Origin: a virus
Length of the DNA: 64,000 bases
Strand: one strand, 5' to 3'
Virus record (IMG/VR): IMGVR_UViG_3300020442_000005
Location: 124,001-188,000 of that record
Both the position numbers and the translations under genes were made by a program. Positions 1 through 8,763 of the stretch are shown here, one piece after another. The first letter of the stretch is position 1; every line of letters begins with the position of its first letter. Under the pieces are notes generated by a model, which searched no databases, was not told the origin of the DNA, and worked only from the letters and a program-made list of their open reading frames with translations.

Positions 1-2
1 AA

Positions 3-572
3 GGTGGAGGTCTGTTTGCCGCAGACTATCCGTCAAACCAGAATTTGCTTGACGGCATGCCGGTAGAATATAGTGATACCATGGCTGAGTATGACGAAGT
101 GTCTGAGGAAGACCTAGATGAAATAGATCTTGAAAACATATCAGCAGAATATATCAAGCCATCACAGGTATCAAGTCGACAGAAAAACGTATTTGGAGAC
201 GATCTAATAAAGAAAAAAGATCGATCTGTGAAGAATGGATCACTTGAGACGCATATGCCGGATTTCTTAAAAATGACATCAACCGGTCGGGCAGGTAGAA
301 AACAGGATACTTTAAATAATCCATATGATACTGATTTCCTAAAAAATCCTTTTGGTAATCCGTTTACAGAGGGCAAAAAAAGTCTTGCAGATATAATTTT
401 AGGTGAACAAGAAGAACCTGATAATAATTATAATGGTTACAGACCAAGTTTAGATTATGCTATGCAAAGAACGTTGGAGTCAATGAATAAAAAGTTTGGA
501 AAGTTAAAGATACTAAAGGAAGATAAAGAATTAGAACTAGGCTTCGAATTGGAGGAAGACGATAATGACTAG
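3..572 (+). CDS. Partial head-region protein, C-terminal part (unknown)
   Basis: The reading frame is open to the left edge, so this is the end of a longer gene. A TTG at 45 could start an ORF but has no convincing ribosome binding site. The visible part is acidic and low in complexity, with Glu/Asp-rich stretches at both ends, and looks like a flexible tail. It overlaps the next gene by 8 nt. It lies two genes upstream of the prohead protease, where T4-type phages carry portal and small core genes, so a portal or head-associated tail is possible. I recognise no motif. Confidence 0.6.
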   Translation, partial: GGGLFAADYPSNQNLLDGMPVEYSDTMAEYDEVSEEDLDEIDLENISAEYIKPSQVSSRQKNVFGDDLIKKKDRSVKNGSLETHMPDFLKMTSTGRAGRKQDTLNNPYDTDFLKNPFGNPFTEGKKSLADIILGEQEEPDNNYNGYRPSLDYAMQRTLESMNKKFGKLKILKEDKELELGFELEEDDND

Positions 573-1407
573 AAAATCCCACAACAAAAAAAGAAATGTC
601 GGGATTATTTACGAGCAATTGATTTTGACTGTCTCGAAAGGAATTGTAAAAAATAATCCAAAGCTTGTTGAAAGCGCGAAAAGTATTATTAAAAAACATT
701 TTGTACCTGGCACCGAGCTATACAAAGAGCACAAACTCTTTCAAGCGCTTGTCAAACCACATATTGATAATGATTCGTTGGCAACATCAATTTTAGGCGA
801 GGCAAAAAAAGCAGCAAGAGCCCACGATTCGAATCGATTAGAACGTGAAAAATCACGACTCATAAGAGACATAAATCTAACTTTTGGAAAAGGCTTCTAT
901 GGTACACGTATCAAGGAATACAAGGAGTTTGCTACAGTACAGACGTTAATGAACGATTGGCGCCAAAATAGCACTAATATTCAGCGTATTGTTGAATATG
1001 AGCAAAAGGTACACAACATACTTACATCTGAAAAAACAGTAAAAACATTGTCTGAGCATAAATCACCTGATGCTGATAATCTTGTCGTAAAAATAATGAC
1101 AGAAAAATTTAATCAGAAATACGGTTCTAAACTTACTGATCAGCAAAGCATGCTTATAAAAAATTATGTAATGTCAGATAAGAAAATTAATTTTGAATCG
1201 ACACTCAATTCTATACGAGAAAACTGTATTAGAGAGTTAAATCGTTATTCAATCAACTGTGAATCATCAATAGTAAAAAGCAAAATAGATCCTGTCATTT
1301 TAGAACTAAAACAACTGGATACAGCAAATCTAAATGACGAAAACTTTAGCAAATTTATGACTTTGTGTCATTTGCAAAAAGAGCTTAAGGAGAGAACAAA
1401 TGGATAA
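565..1407 (+). CDS. Conserved hypothetical head-module protein
   Basis: A 280-residue basic protein, mostly helical in appearance, with a Lys/Arg-rich start (MTRKSHNKKR) followed by an NVGIIYEQL segment. It overlaps the gene before and the protease gene after by 8 nt each, so all three are probably translationally coupled. It has no signal peptide, membrane segment or catalytic motif that I can see. Its place directly before the gp21-like protease suggests a head assembly role, such as a prohead core component. The function is unknown. Confidence 0.6.
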   Translation: MTRKSHNKKRNVGIIYEQLILTVSKGIVKNNPKLVESAKSIIKKHFVPGTELYKEHKLFQALVKPHIDNDSLATSILGEAKKAARAHDSNRLEREKSRLIRDINLTFGKGFYGTRIKEYKEFATVQTLMNDWRQNSTNIQRIVEYEQKVHNILTSEKTVKTLSEHKSPDADNLVVKIMTEKFNQKYGSKLTDQQSMLIKNYVMSDKKINFESTLNSIRENCIRELNRYSINCESSIVKSKIDPVILELKQLDTANLNDENFSKFMTLCHLQKELKERTNG

Positions 1408-2011
1408 TGCCCTTAGATTATTACAGGAATGGAATGCTTTTTCATACGATAGAGAACAGATACTTGAGGAAAGAGCAACCAATGGCGGCCGGTATGTCAT
1501 GAGAGGCGTGCTGCAAAAATCCAACACGTTAAACCAAAACGGAAGAATATATCCGAAAGAAATATTAGAACGCGAAGTCCGAAATTATCAAAAGTTTATT
1601 GCAGAACGTAGAGCACTTGGTGAATTAGATCATCCAGAATCTTCAGTAGTTGAACTTAAAAACGCATCACACCTTGTAACTGAGGCTTACATGGAAGGGG
1701 ATATATGCTATGGAGTGGTTGAAATCCTTGATACACCGAGTGGAAAAATACTTAAATCACTTGTTGACGCAGGCGTTACTCTTGGTATTAGTTCTCGTGG
1801 TGTTGGGTCTACTCGACGTGAAGGTGACCACCAAGTGGTTCAAGATGATTTTCAGCTTATTTGTTGGGATTTTGTTAGTGAGCCATCTACTCCTGGGGCA
1901 TTCATGATGAAAGAAGGCCGTGAAATAAAAGAATCGGATTTAAAAAAATATTTTAATAAATCTGACAGAGTGGATAGAATACTTAACGATATTTTAGATT
2001 GGAGAAAATAA
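1400..2011 (+). CDS. 21: Prohead core serine protease, gp21-like
   Basis: At 203 residues it is close to T4 gp21 (212). The order of motifs fits the family: RGVLQKSNTLNQNGRIYP near residues 35-52, GELDHPESS with the probable catalytic His78, and GISSRGVGS with the probable catalytic Ser131 or Ser132. In T4 this enzyme is packed in the prohead core, activates itself, and cuts scaffold, capsid and internal proteins after (I/L)xE. It is followed by internal or scaffold-like genes and the capsid gene, as in T4. It is the likely processor of the tagged proteins at 8445-10386 and 46173-54960. The ATG overlaps the upstream stop. Confidence 0.9.
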   Translation: MDNALRLLQEWNAFSYDREQILEERATNGGRYVMRGVLQKSNTLNQNGRIYPKEILEREVRNYQKFIAERRALGELDHPESSVVELKNASHLVTEAYMEGDICYGVVEILDTPSGKILKSLVDAGVTLGISSRGVGSTRREGDHQVVQDDFQLICWDFVSEPSTPGAFMMKEGREIKESDLKKYFNKSDRVDRILNDILDWRK

Positions 2012-2012
2012 A

Positions 2013-2381
2013 ATGGCTTATCAGGATATAGACCGAAGAAGGGAAGGCACAATTGGCTTTCCAAACGTTACTGGATCATTTGACCCAAACGCAATACCGT
2101 ATCAGTATGCGGGTACATACGGTTCTGAAACTCGTGTACAGTTTCCTTTTGAGTCCCAATGGATTCAGATTACTGCAATAACCTCCGATACTGTAAAGTA
2201 TGCTTTTCGTAATGGCGGTACAGGCGGCAGCAACTACGGAGCGGTTGGCGGTAATTCGACAACGCACATTATGTATATTAAAGCATCAGAAATATACGTT
2301 TTGAATGATGCAGCAATAACAGTGGGTATGTCACTTATTCCAAGCGGTACCAACACATACGATATGGACACAAGATACTAG
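2013..2381 (+). CDS. Small head-module structural protein (unknown)
   Basis: A 122-residue protein starting one base after the protease stop, with its ribosome binding site (GGAG) inside the protease gene. It is rich in Gly, Thr and Tyr with alternating hydrophobic residues, suggesting a beta-rich fold, and has no Cys or Lys clusters. Its place between protease and scaffold suggests a minor capsid or decoration protein, but I recognise no family. Confidence 0.5.
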   Translation: MAYQDIDRRREGTIGFPNVTGSFDPNAIPYQYAGTYGSETRVQFPFESQWIQITAITSDTVKYAFRNGGTGGSNYGAVGGNSTTHIMYIKASEIYVLNDAAITVGMSLIPSGTNTYDMDTRY

Positions 2382-2391
2382 GATGGAATAG

Positions 2392-2838
2392 ATGGCAAAA
2401 GTTAAACGTTCAGTTTTAAAACAGTTGATAAAAGAGTGTTTAGTTGAGATATTGGTTGAAGGAATTAGCGCTGACTCAAACATTGCTAATGCATTGGTCG
2501 AGGCGGCAACGCCTCGACCGTCTTCGAAAAATAACGATAATTATAAAAAGGAAGTCGAAAGAATTAATTCTCATCGCAAAAAGCTAGATGAAGTCAGGGT
2601 CAATGATCTGAACGAACAAATAATTAATAATGTTACGGAAGATCCAATGATGGCTGATATTTTTAGAGATACGGCCCAGACGACATTACAAGAACAAGGA
2701 ATGTCAAATAATGCCCGCGACGCTAGAAGGGTTCCAGCTGACGCTGCATCTCAGGCAGTTGCAAATAACGATCTAGAAGATTTGTTTGAGGGAGCTGGAA
2801 ACTGGGCGGCTCTAGCATTTAACAATAAGAGCAAGTAA
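2392..2838 (+). CDS. Prohead internal protein candidate with divergent N-terminal tag
   Basis: A 148-residue hydrophilic protein. Residues 1-25 (MAKVKRSVLKQLIKE... then ILVEG) resemble the basic N-terminal module shared by many proteins here, and contain an LxE-G sequence suited to a gp21-type protease. The rest is polar, probably helical, and rich in Asn, Asp and Ala. The position between protease and scaffold matches T4 genes 67 and 68, which encode core proteins, so a prohead core component is plausible. No enzymatic motif is visible. Confidence 0.5.
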   Translation: MAKVKRSVLKQLIKECLVEILVEGISADSNIANALVEAATPRPSSKNNDNYKKEVERINSHRKKLDEVRVNDLNEQIINNVTEDPMMADIFRDTAQTTLQEQGMSNNARDARRVPADAASQAVANNDLEDLFEGAGNWAALAFNNKSK

Positions 2839-2897
2839 TAATCATTTTACGGCATACTTATTGTTGAGATTAATTTGCTAGTTTAGGAGATATTACC

Positions 2898-3173
2898 ATG
2901 GCAAGAAAAACAAAATCATTTGATCTAAAAGAGTTTATTTTACAAGAAGCCGCAAAACTTTCTGGCAAACCTACACCTGTCAGCAAAGTAAAGGCAAAAG
3001 AATATAAAGCTGGACAAGAAGCTTCTCAGCTTGAAAAGAATGTGAACCATGCCAAGCATCTTAAATTGAAAGAAGCTAAAATCAAGGCTGCTCACAAAAA
3101 ATTGGTACAAGAAATGAGACGTTTGCAAAAAAGAAAAGTTGCGTTAAAGAAAAAAATTATGAAGGACATATAA
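2898..3173 (+). CDS. Small basic coiled-coil head-module protein
   Basis: A 91-residue, very Lys-rich protein with a clear ribosome binding site (TAGGAGATATTACC). Residues 10-18 (FILQEAAKL) contain an LQE-A sequence that a gp21-type protease might cut. The C-terminal half is a highly charged helix, probably a coiled coil, ending in Lys/Arg runs. Small, basic and encoded in the head module, it may be an internal DNA-binding or core protein. That is inference. Confidence 0.5.
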   Translation: MARKTKSFDLKEFILQEAAKLSGKPTPVSKVKAKEYKAGQEASQLEKNVNHAKHLKLKEAKIKAAHKKLVQEMRRLQKRKVALKKKIMKDI

Positions 3174-3199
3174 TTTAAATTGCAAACTGGAGAAAATAA

Positions 3200-3835
3200 A
3201 TGGGCGTCATAAACATAACAGATAAATCTCATCCGGAACAAGCCGGACGAGCACAGGAATCAATGCCATATCCAACTGGAATAGGAATAATTCCAGAGCC
3301 TTCTAATGTGTATGCGTTAGATATCAGGGGCAACGACATATCAGCCGTTGGTTCTGGAAACCAAGGCCGTAATCAGGATGTGTTAAATGCAGCATTCCCC
3401 GCTGAAACACTAGGCCTAAACACATATGATCCACTTGATTTATATAGAAAGCTCCTTGCCGGAGATCAGGCAATGGCTTTAGGTTCAAGTCCGGCGTTAG
3501 GCGCCGAAAAGTACATGGGCGCAAATTACGGCACGCATCACTTAACGCATGACCAGGCGCCAGATTTATCACAGGTTGCTATTGAAGATTTAAATATTCC
3601 TAACGCGTTTGTTCCAGATCTTGCCGCCGGCAAAGCTGGTACCAGTGCTAGTGATTACGCTGGTTCTCTTACGACAAACGGTATTAGAAATTCTTTTCCA
3701 CTTCCACAAAACGCTCAACCCACTGGCCTTGATTTAAATGCAGGAGACGGATCTTTGAATCCTGCTTCTACTCGAACAAGACTTGGTGATTGGACCAGGC
3801 CGACATTAGGAAGATGGAACAGCGATGATGATTAA
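3200..3835 (+). CDS. Hypothetical head-module protein
   Basis: A 211-residue protein of low complexity, rich in Gly, Asn, Asp, Pro and Leu, with no predicted membrane segment or catalytic motif. It is preceded by GGAGAAAATAA. It ends in an acidic tail (WNSDDD) and contains proline-rich turns in its last third. It sits in the run of small genes between protease and scaffold. The function is unknown. Confidence 0.5.
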   Translation: MGVINITDKSHPEQAGRAQESMPYPTGIGIIPEPSNVYALDIRGNDISAVGSGNQGRNQDVLNAAFPAETLGLNTYDPLDLYRKLLAGDQAMALGSSPALGAEKYMGANYGTHHLTHDQAPDLSQVAIEDLNIPNAFVPDLAAGKAGTSASDYAGSLTTNGIRNSFPLPQNAQPTGLDLNAGDGSLNPASTRTRLGDWTRPTLGRWNSDDD

Positions 3836-3849
3836 GGTCGTATAGTTAA

Positions 3850-4350
3850 ATGGCTTTTCCAAAAGATGCTAGATCGGATTTAGGTTTTGCAAGACTAGCA
3901 AAATCACCAATGCAGAGAGGAATGGTTGGCTCAAATAGCTGGCCATTCCTTGATGATTTTGAAGAACCTGAATATACCGACGATGAGTTAGAATTAAAGG
4001 ACATGATACAAAACAAAATGTTACCGCCTGTATCTGACTATGGCGACATGTCCGGACTTGACAGATCTGCGTATCACGATATTATAAAAGTAGAAGCTGT
4101 GGCTTCGGGGCTTTCACCCTTTCCTAACATGTATAAAAAAAGAGATGGCCATTTGGGTAGATCTAGCAAATCCATAGCCAGCACACATGCGCACGGTTTT
4201 AGAGTAGAAAAAGAGTTTTCTGGGCATAAGTATAGTAGTGAGCCTTTACCTGATGAAGATGAGCCTGTATACTCATTAAAAGATTTGGCTTTAAAGCAAT
4301 TAAGAGAATGTATAAAGAATATGATTTTGGATTATTATGAGCAAATTTAA
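3850..4350 (+). CDS. Hypothetical head-module protein
   Basis: A 166-residue protein with an acidic central part and a Gly/Ser/His-rich stretch around residues 100-130. The ribosome binding site is weak (AAGGTCG some 8 nt upstream). Its end overlaps the S21-like gene by 14 nt, so the two are probably coupled in translation. I recognise no family. Confidence 0.5.
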   Translation: MAFPKDARSDLGFARLAKSPMQRGMVGSNSWPFLDDFEEPEYTDDELELKDMIQNKMLPPVSDYGDMSGLDRSAYHDIIKVEAVASGLSPFPNMYKKRDGHLGRSSKSIASTHAHGFRVEKEFSGHKYSSEPLPDEDEPVYSLKDLALKQLRECIKNMILDYYEQI

Positions 4351-4555
4351 TTTTCAAGTGAAAGCAAACCCGAAAGCGAAAGATCAATCGGTCGAGAGCC
4401 AAAAGGTAATTAGAAAGTTTTTGCAAAAGTGGAAAAAATCTGGACTCTTAAAAGAATTAAGAGACCGGCAATATCCAGTGACACGTGGACAAAAGGCTAG
4501 AAAGAAAAAAATGGCCGGGAAAAGACGTACTCAAAGAAGATTGAAAAAAAAGTAA
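4337..4555 (+). CDS. Ribosomal protein S21-like small basic protein
   Basis: A 72-residue, strongly basic protein. Residues 26-47 (RKFLQKWKKSG then LLKELRDRQYP) follow the S21 pattern around RRF...KAGVLAEVRRREFY without a gap. The C-terminus is a Lys/Arg tail, as in S21. S21 belongs to the 30S subunit and helps mRNA binding near the anti-Shine-Dalgarno region; S21 homologues are known from cultured and uncultured marine phages. Here the gene sits inside the head module, overlapping its upstream neighbour, so a basic head protein resembling S21 by chance is the main alternative. Confidence 0.5.
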   Translation: MSKFNFQVKANPKAKDQSVESQKVIRKFLQKWKKSGLLKELRDRQYPVTRGQKARKKKMAGKRRTQRRLKKK

Positions 4556-4605
4556 TCCTTGCAAAATAACAACATAATTATGAAAAGATAACATGGAGAC
4601 AAATC

Positions 4606-6345
4606 ATGAGTGGTAATTTGTATGATCAAGCAATCGCAGACGCAAAAAAACTCAAAGAGTTGGCGGAAAAAAACGCTACCAATAAAATAATTGAGTCAAT
4701 CGCGCCAAAAATTAGATTGCTTATTGAGCAAGAAATCGACGATGAATTAGATTTAAGTGATTCTGATACCAGCGGTCTAGATGACGACATGGAAGATTTA
4801 GATGCAATGCTTGGTTCATCAACTGCTGCTGAATCACTAGGAATGACCGATATGGAGACTGCGGGTATGCCAATGCAGCCGGATCCGATCGAGCCTGTTC
4901 AGCAAATTAATTTAGAAGATGATGATGACGAAGACGAAAAAAACGTCACAGTAAATATTACAGTCGAGTCCAGACTTGACCGTAGAGCAAAAATGTTTAG
5001 AAAGAAAGCCGTAGACTTAGTAATTAAACTTAAGGAAGCAAAAAACACACGGCAAAAAAATAAAATCTTGCGTGAGTTATCAACAATAAAAGAAAGTTTA
5101 GTGCTTACAAATGAAGCTGATAAGAAACTCAACACAGAAATAAACGAAGTTCTTAAGGAGAGCAAAAAAATGTCAAAAAATAAAAAATCATGGATTAACG
5201 AAAACTCTTGGTGGTTGTTTGAAGCTGAAGAGGGTGAAGACGAATTAGATCTCGACCTTGGGGACGAAGACGAAGACGAGGAAGAAGGCGAAGAGGATAT
5301 CGACGTTGGCGCTATTAAGTCGGCTGTAGAAGATCTTGCTGGAGCTATCGGTCTTGAAGTTGCTGAGGGTGGCGAAGACGAAGAAGACGAAGACGAGGAT
5401 GAAGACGAAGAATTAGATCTTGATCTTGACGAAATGGATAAGATGTATGATGCTGATTATAACAATGAAGCTGATTATAACAACGAAGCTGATTATAACA
5501 ACGAAATGCATCACATGAAAGAAGCTGATAAAGATATGGATGAGGCTGATGACATGGATGAAGATGAAATGATTGAAATCAATGAATCTGCTATTCGTAG
5601 AGAACTTGCTCGCATGACTGGCGGCCGCTCTAATCGTCCAACTCGTAGATCACGTATGGCTGAATCACGTCGACGCCGTTTGGCAAGAAGACGCCGTCTT
5701 TCTGAAATGGGTGATCCATTATCAGCACAAGCAAACTTTGGTGGCTCAAGTGAAGTTATCGAAGTAGACGAAGAAACTTTAATTAATGCATTGGCAGAGG
5801 AACTCGGTAGTTCTGACGGTTTAGACCTCAATCCAGATGGAAGTGGAGATGCTTCAAAGATGGCTGGTCACTTTGGCGGAGGATCTGTTGGACGTCAACA
5901 AGTCTCCGAATCACGCCGTCGACGTCGTCAAAGAAGATTGTCTGAATCAAGACGACAACGCCAAGCTGATAATCAAAGAAGAGAACTCATGGAAGCTAAA
6001 AAAGCTGCAGCTGCAGCTAAGAAAGAACTCAATGAGTCAAATCTGTTCAATGCCAAATTACTTTACGTTAATAAGTTAATGCAACAACACGACTTGAACG
6101 CTAAGCAACAACGTGCAATTGTCGAGGCCCTAGATAATGCCAAGACGCAAAGAGAAGCTAAGCTATTATACACTAGCCTAACCGAAAGCCTTCGAAGAAG
6201 AGCTCAGTCTAAGACTGGAACTTCTAGTTTAAATGAAGGATTGGTACGCGGCGGTTCCGCAAGTAGCCCTGCCCGGTCATCAGCACCGGCTAAGTCAAGC
6301 ACGGGTTTGGATCGTTGGGCCACTTTGGCAGGTATCAAGAAGTAA
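4606..6345 (+). CDS. 22: Prohead scaffolding core protein, gp22-like
   Basis: A 579-residue protein directly before the capsid gene, as in T4, but about twice the usual scaffold length. It begins with helices (residues 1-45), continues through very acidic Asp/Glu blocks (about 200-330) and Arg-rich SESRRRRR and AESRRRRL blocks (about 350-460), and ends in a helical region with NLFNAKLLYVNKL (about 485-500), typical of this family. The alternating acid and base blocks suit a reversible core degraded by the gp21-like protease. Three tandem 18-nt repeats lie in the acidic part. The ribosome binding site is TGGAGACAAATC. Confidence 0.8.
   Translation: MSGNLYDQAIADAKKLKELAEKNATNKIIESIAPKIRLLIEQEIDDELDLSDSDTSGLDDDMEDLDAMLGSSTAAESLGMTDMETAGMPMQPDPIEPVQQINLEDDDDEDEKNVTVNITVESRLDRRAKMFRKKAVDLVIKLKEAKNTRQKNKILRELSTIKESLVLTNEADKKLNTEINEVLKESKKMSKNKKSWINENSWWLFEAEEGEDELDLDLGDEDEDEEEGEEDIDVGAIKSAVEDLAGAIGLEVAEGGEDEEDEDEDEDEELDLDLDEMDKMYDADYNNEADYNNEADYNNEMHHMKEADKDMDEADDMDEDEMIEINESAIRRELARMTGGRSNRPTRRSRMAESRRRRLARRRRLSEMGDPLSAQANFGGSSEVIEVDEETLINALAEELGSSDGLDLNPDGSGDASKMAGHFGGGSVGRQQVSESRRRRRQRRLSESRRQRQADNQRRELMEAKKAAAAAKKELNESNLFNAKLLYVNKLMQQHDLNAKQQRAIVEALDNAKTQREAKLLYTSLTESLRRRAQSKTGTSSLNEGLVRGGSASSPARSSAPAKSSTGLDRWATLAGIKK
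5452..5505 (+). repeat. Three tandem 18-bp repeats in the scaffold gene
   Basis: Three consecutive in-frame copies of an 18-bp unit encode ADYNNE three times. The second and third copies are identical, and the first differs at one third-codon base (aat for aac). This looks like recent slippage or unequal recombination in the acidic spacer of the scaffold protein. Confidence 0.9.
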
Positions 6346-6392
6346 TCAACTAATAATAAACAAGACAAATAAACTTTAAAGGAGTATTAATC

Positions 6393-8372
6393 ATGTCTTT
6401 TACATTAAATCAGTTGACCGAAGGTATCCGTCAGCGTCATATGGGCGCTCAACACCAACGGTTGACAGAAAAGTGGAACCGAACTGGTCTACTTAGAGGT
6501 CTTCAAGACCAATCACGCGAGAACATGGCTGTTCTTTTGGAAAACCAAGCCGCTCAAGTTCTTCGCGAAGCAAACACACTCGGTGGTACTACCAACGCAA
6601 CATCTGGAAACGCATCAGGTGATATCCGTGGATTCCAAAACATCGCATTTCCAATCGTTCGTCGTGTATTCGGTGGATTGGTTGCTAATGACCTTGTTTC
6701 TATCCAACCAATGTCTCTTCCAAGTGGACTTTTGTTCTACTTAGATTACACATACGGATCTTCAAACGGTGAAGTTGACACAGGCTCAGGTACTGATGCA
6801 GCTACTTATGCTGCAGGTCAATCGATCTACAACTCTCCAACTGGTAAATCAATCCAAGAAGGATCTTTTGCTGTTGGTGGTCAATACGATTTAGCTGGAT
6901 CTGGTTTCTCTCGTCGTCATGCTGAAGTTGAATTATCAGGTCACTCTGGTGAAACTACTGCTATTGAGTTTGGTATTATTAACCAGTCTGGTAAGTGGGA
7001 AAAAGGTAACATCATCACAGCTGTAGGATCATTGACCGGTGCTTCTGGTCGATTCATGCAGTTTGACCCACAGGTAACTACAGCTCTTGAAAACGGTACT
7101 ATCTCTCACGTACAATTTGCACGTGTTGATGTAGGCTACTTGTCAGGCTCTGGTTTCCAAGCTGATCTTACTCTTATCAAGGATGTAGCTCTTTCTATGG
7201 ATGACGCTTCGACTCTTGAAGAGGACGGTGTGGCTCCTGAAGTCGTACCTGCATCATTTCAAGCTGGAAACGGAATCCGTAACTTGCGTCGCTTGAATCA
7301 GTTGGTAACTATTCCATCTGCCACAAACGTTGTTTCTGCGGCTCCTTTAGCGACTACTAGCACATCAAATGCATTCGTTCTTATGACACTTATCGGTACA
7401 GGTTCTGCTTCTAGAACTGCAACTGGTGCTGGTGGTGCTCTTCACGGTGGTGACGCTGATGATGATTTGAACATATCATTTGTTCTTGGATCAAACCTTG
7501 ACGTTGATAACACAATCGGCGATGCACTTACTATCCCTGCTTTCGAGTCTAACTTGGCTGCAAACGGTGCTTCTGTATCTCCAGTTATTCCTGAAATCGA
7601 CATCAAGATTGAATCTTTGTCTGTAACTGCTGTAACTCGTAAGTTGCGTGCACGATGGTCTCCAGAGCTTGCTCAAGACTTGAACGCATACCACTCATTG
7701 GATGCAGAAGTTGAATTGACTCAGATCCTTTCTGAGCAAATCGCTCTTGAACTTGATCGCGAAATCTTGAACGACTTGTTGACACAAGCTAACGGTGCTA
7801 ACTTCTTCTGGTCACGTGCTCCTGGTAAGTTCGTAAACAAAGAAACTGGCGCTGCTGCTAACAAGGCTTCTTCATTGGCCGGCGGTCCTGCATTCACTGG
7901 TACAGTACGCGAATGGTACGAGACTTTGGTTGAAACCATCATCGACGCTTCTAACACAATCCATCGTAAGACTCTTCGTGGATCTGCTAACTTCATCGTG
8001 GTTGGACCTGATGTTGCTACAATCCTTGAAAGCTCTGTATTGTACAAGCCTGTTTACAGCCTTGACGGTGACGGACAAGTTGGTGCTGGAATGACTATCG
8101 GTGCTGAAAAAGTTGGTTCATTGTCTAACCGTTTCACAGTGTACAAAGATCCTTACTTCCCACGTAACAAGATTCTTATCGGTTACAAAGGTGGATCTTA
8201 CCTTGAAACTGGTTACGTCTATGCTCCATACGTACCTCTGATCGTAACTCCAACAATCTTTGCTCCTGAGGACTTCACTCCTCGTAAGGGTGTAATGACT
8301 CGTTACGGTAAGAAAATGGTTCGTTCGGACTTCTACGGAACTGTAACTTGTTTGGATATGAACATTATCTAA
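6393..8372 (+). CDS. 23: Major capsid protein, gp23-like
   Basis: A 659-residue protein (T4 gp23 is 521) with a strong ribosome binding site (AAAGGAGTATTAATC) and codon use that looks tuned for high expression. The N-terminal 59 residues are Gln/Arg/Leu-rich and end at LRE-A, matching the position and consensus of the T4 gp23 cleavage at Glu65; mature protein would start near Ala60. The middle (about 100-360) looks like an enlarged insertion domain. The C-terminal part holds segments typical of the family, such as FIVVGPDVATILESS, GYKGGSYLETGYVYAPYVP and DFTPRKGVMTRYGKK. It is followed by a strong terminator. Confidence 0.93.
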   Translation: MSFTLNQLTEGIRQRHMGAQHQRLTEKWNRTGLLRGLQDQSRENMAVLLENQAAQVLREANTLGGTTNATSGNASGDIRGFQNIAFPIVRRVFGGLVANDLVSIQPMSLPSGLLFYLDYTYGSSNGEVDTGSGTDAATYAAGQSIYNSPTGKSIQEGSFAVGGQYDLAGSGFSRRHAEVELSGHSGETTAIEFGIINQSGKWEKGNIITAVGSLTGASGRFMQFDPQVTTALENGTISHVQFARVDVGYLSGSGFQADLTLIKDVALSMDDASTLEEDGVAPEVVPASFQAGNGIRNLRRLNQLVTIPSATNVVSAAPLATTSTSNAFVLMTLIGTGSASRTATGAGGALHGGDADDDLNISFVLGSNLDVDNTIGDALTIPAFESNLAANGASVSPVIPEIDIKIESLSVTAVTRKLRARWSPELAQDLNAYHSLDAEVELTQILSEQIALELDREILNDLLTQANGANFFWSRAPGKFVNKETGAAANKASSLAGGPAFTGTVREWYETLVETIIDASNTIHRKTLRGSANFIVVGPDVATILESSVLYKPVYSLDGDGQVGAGMTIGAEKVGSLSNRFTVYKDPYFPRNKILIGYKGGSYLETGYVYAPYVPLIVTPTIFAPEDFTPRKGVMTRYGKKMVRSDFYGTVTCLDMNII

Positions 8373-8397
8373 TCTGATTAGAGTGTTCTAAACAGCG

Positions 8398-8430
8398 GGG
8401 CGGCGTGTCTTTTGACCGCCGCCCTTTTTT
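8398..8430 (+). terminator. Rho-independent terminator after the capsid gene
   Basis: A perfect 8-bp GC stem (GGGCGGCG with CGCCGCCC) closes an 11-nt loop and is followed by six T. It separates the head operon from the small tagged genes downstream. Confidence 0.92.
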
Positions 8431-8444
8431 ATTAAAGGTGCAAA

Positions 8445-8753
8445 ATGAAAATATCAAAAAGACAACTTAAAAGAATTATTAGAGAAGAAAAGGCCCGAAT
8501 CCTTGAAGAAACCAAGTCCTTTGACCGATCGGACGCTCACTACGTTGGCGGCGTAAAAATGACTGGACCAGGCGCTGATACTATTTTTGGCACAAAAAAG
8601 CGTGACGATAGATCGATCGAAAACAAGATCATGAGTATGGGCCCAGAACAACACCGCGATCTGATTGCTTTTATCTTTGAAAAAGCGCAATATACCTTAG
8701 GGCTTGACGGATTAGAGGATGCGATTGCAGAAGCTATGGATAAATTACGATAA
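8445..8753 (+). CDS. Tagged small protein, predicted capsid-internal (1)
   Basis: A 102-residue protein that begins with the shared basic module (MKISKRQLKRIIREE), followed by ILEE, a plausible (I/L)xE cut site near residue 22. The remaining 80 residues are hydrophilic with a helical C-terminal third, and I recognise no fold. The first 26 nt of the gene are identical to those of the gene at 46173. It is the first gene after the capsid terminator. I infer packaging in the head and removal of the tag by the gp21-like protease. Confidence 0.65.
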   Translation: MKISKRQLKRIIREEKARILEETKSFDRSDAHYVGGVKMTGPGADTIFGTKKRDDRSIENKIMSMGPEQHRDLIAFIFEKAQYTLGLDGLEDAIAEAMDKLR

Positions 8754-8763
8754 GAGTTAGAAA

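Noticed and set aside
26-376. Minus-strand ORF of 116 codons
   Set aside because: It is antisense to the partial head gene, has no ribosome binding site and gives a Ser/Phe-rich translation typical of a shadow frame. The same applies to other minus-strand frames in the window.
8445-8490. The basic N-terminal module as a helix-turn-helix DNA-binding domain
   Set aside because: It is a single short amphipathic segment at the extreme N-terminus on many unrelated proteins and ends in protease-type sites; a targeting signal explains this better, though DNA binding inside the head is not excluded.
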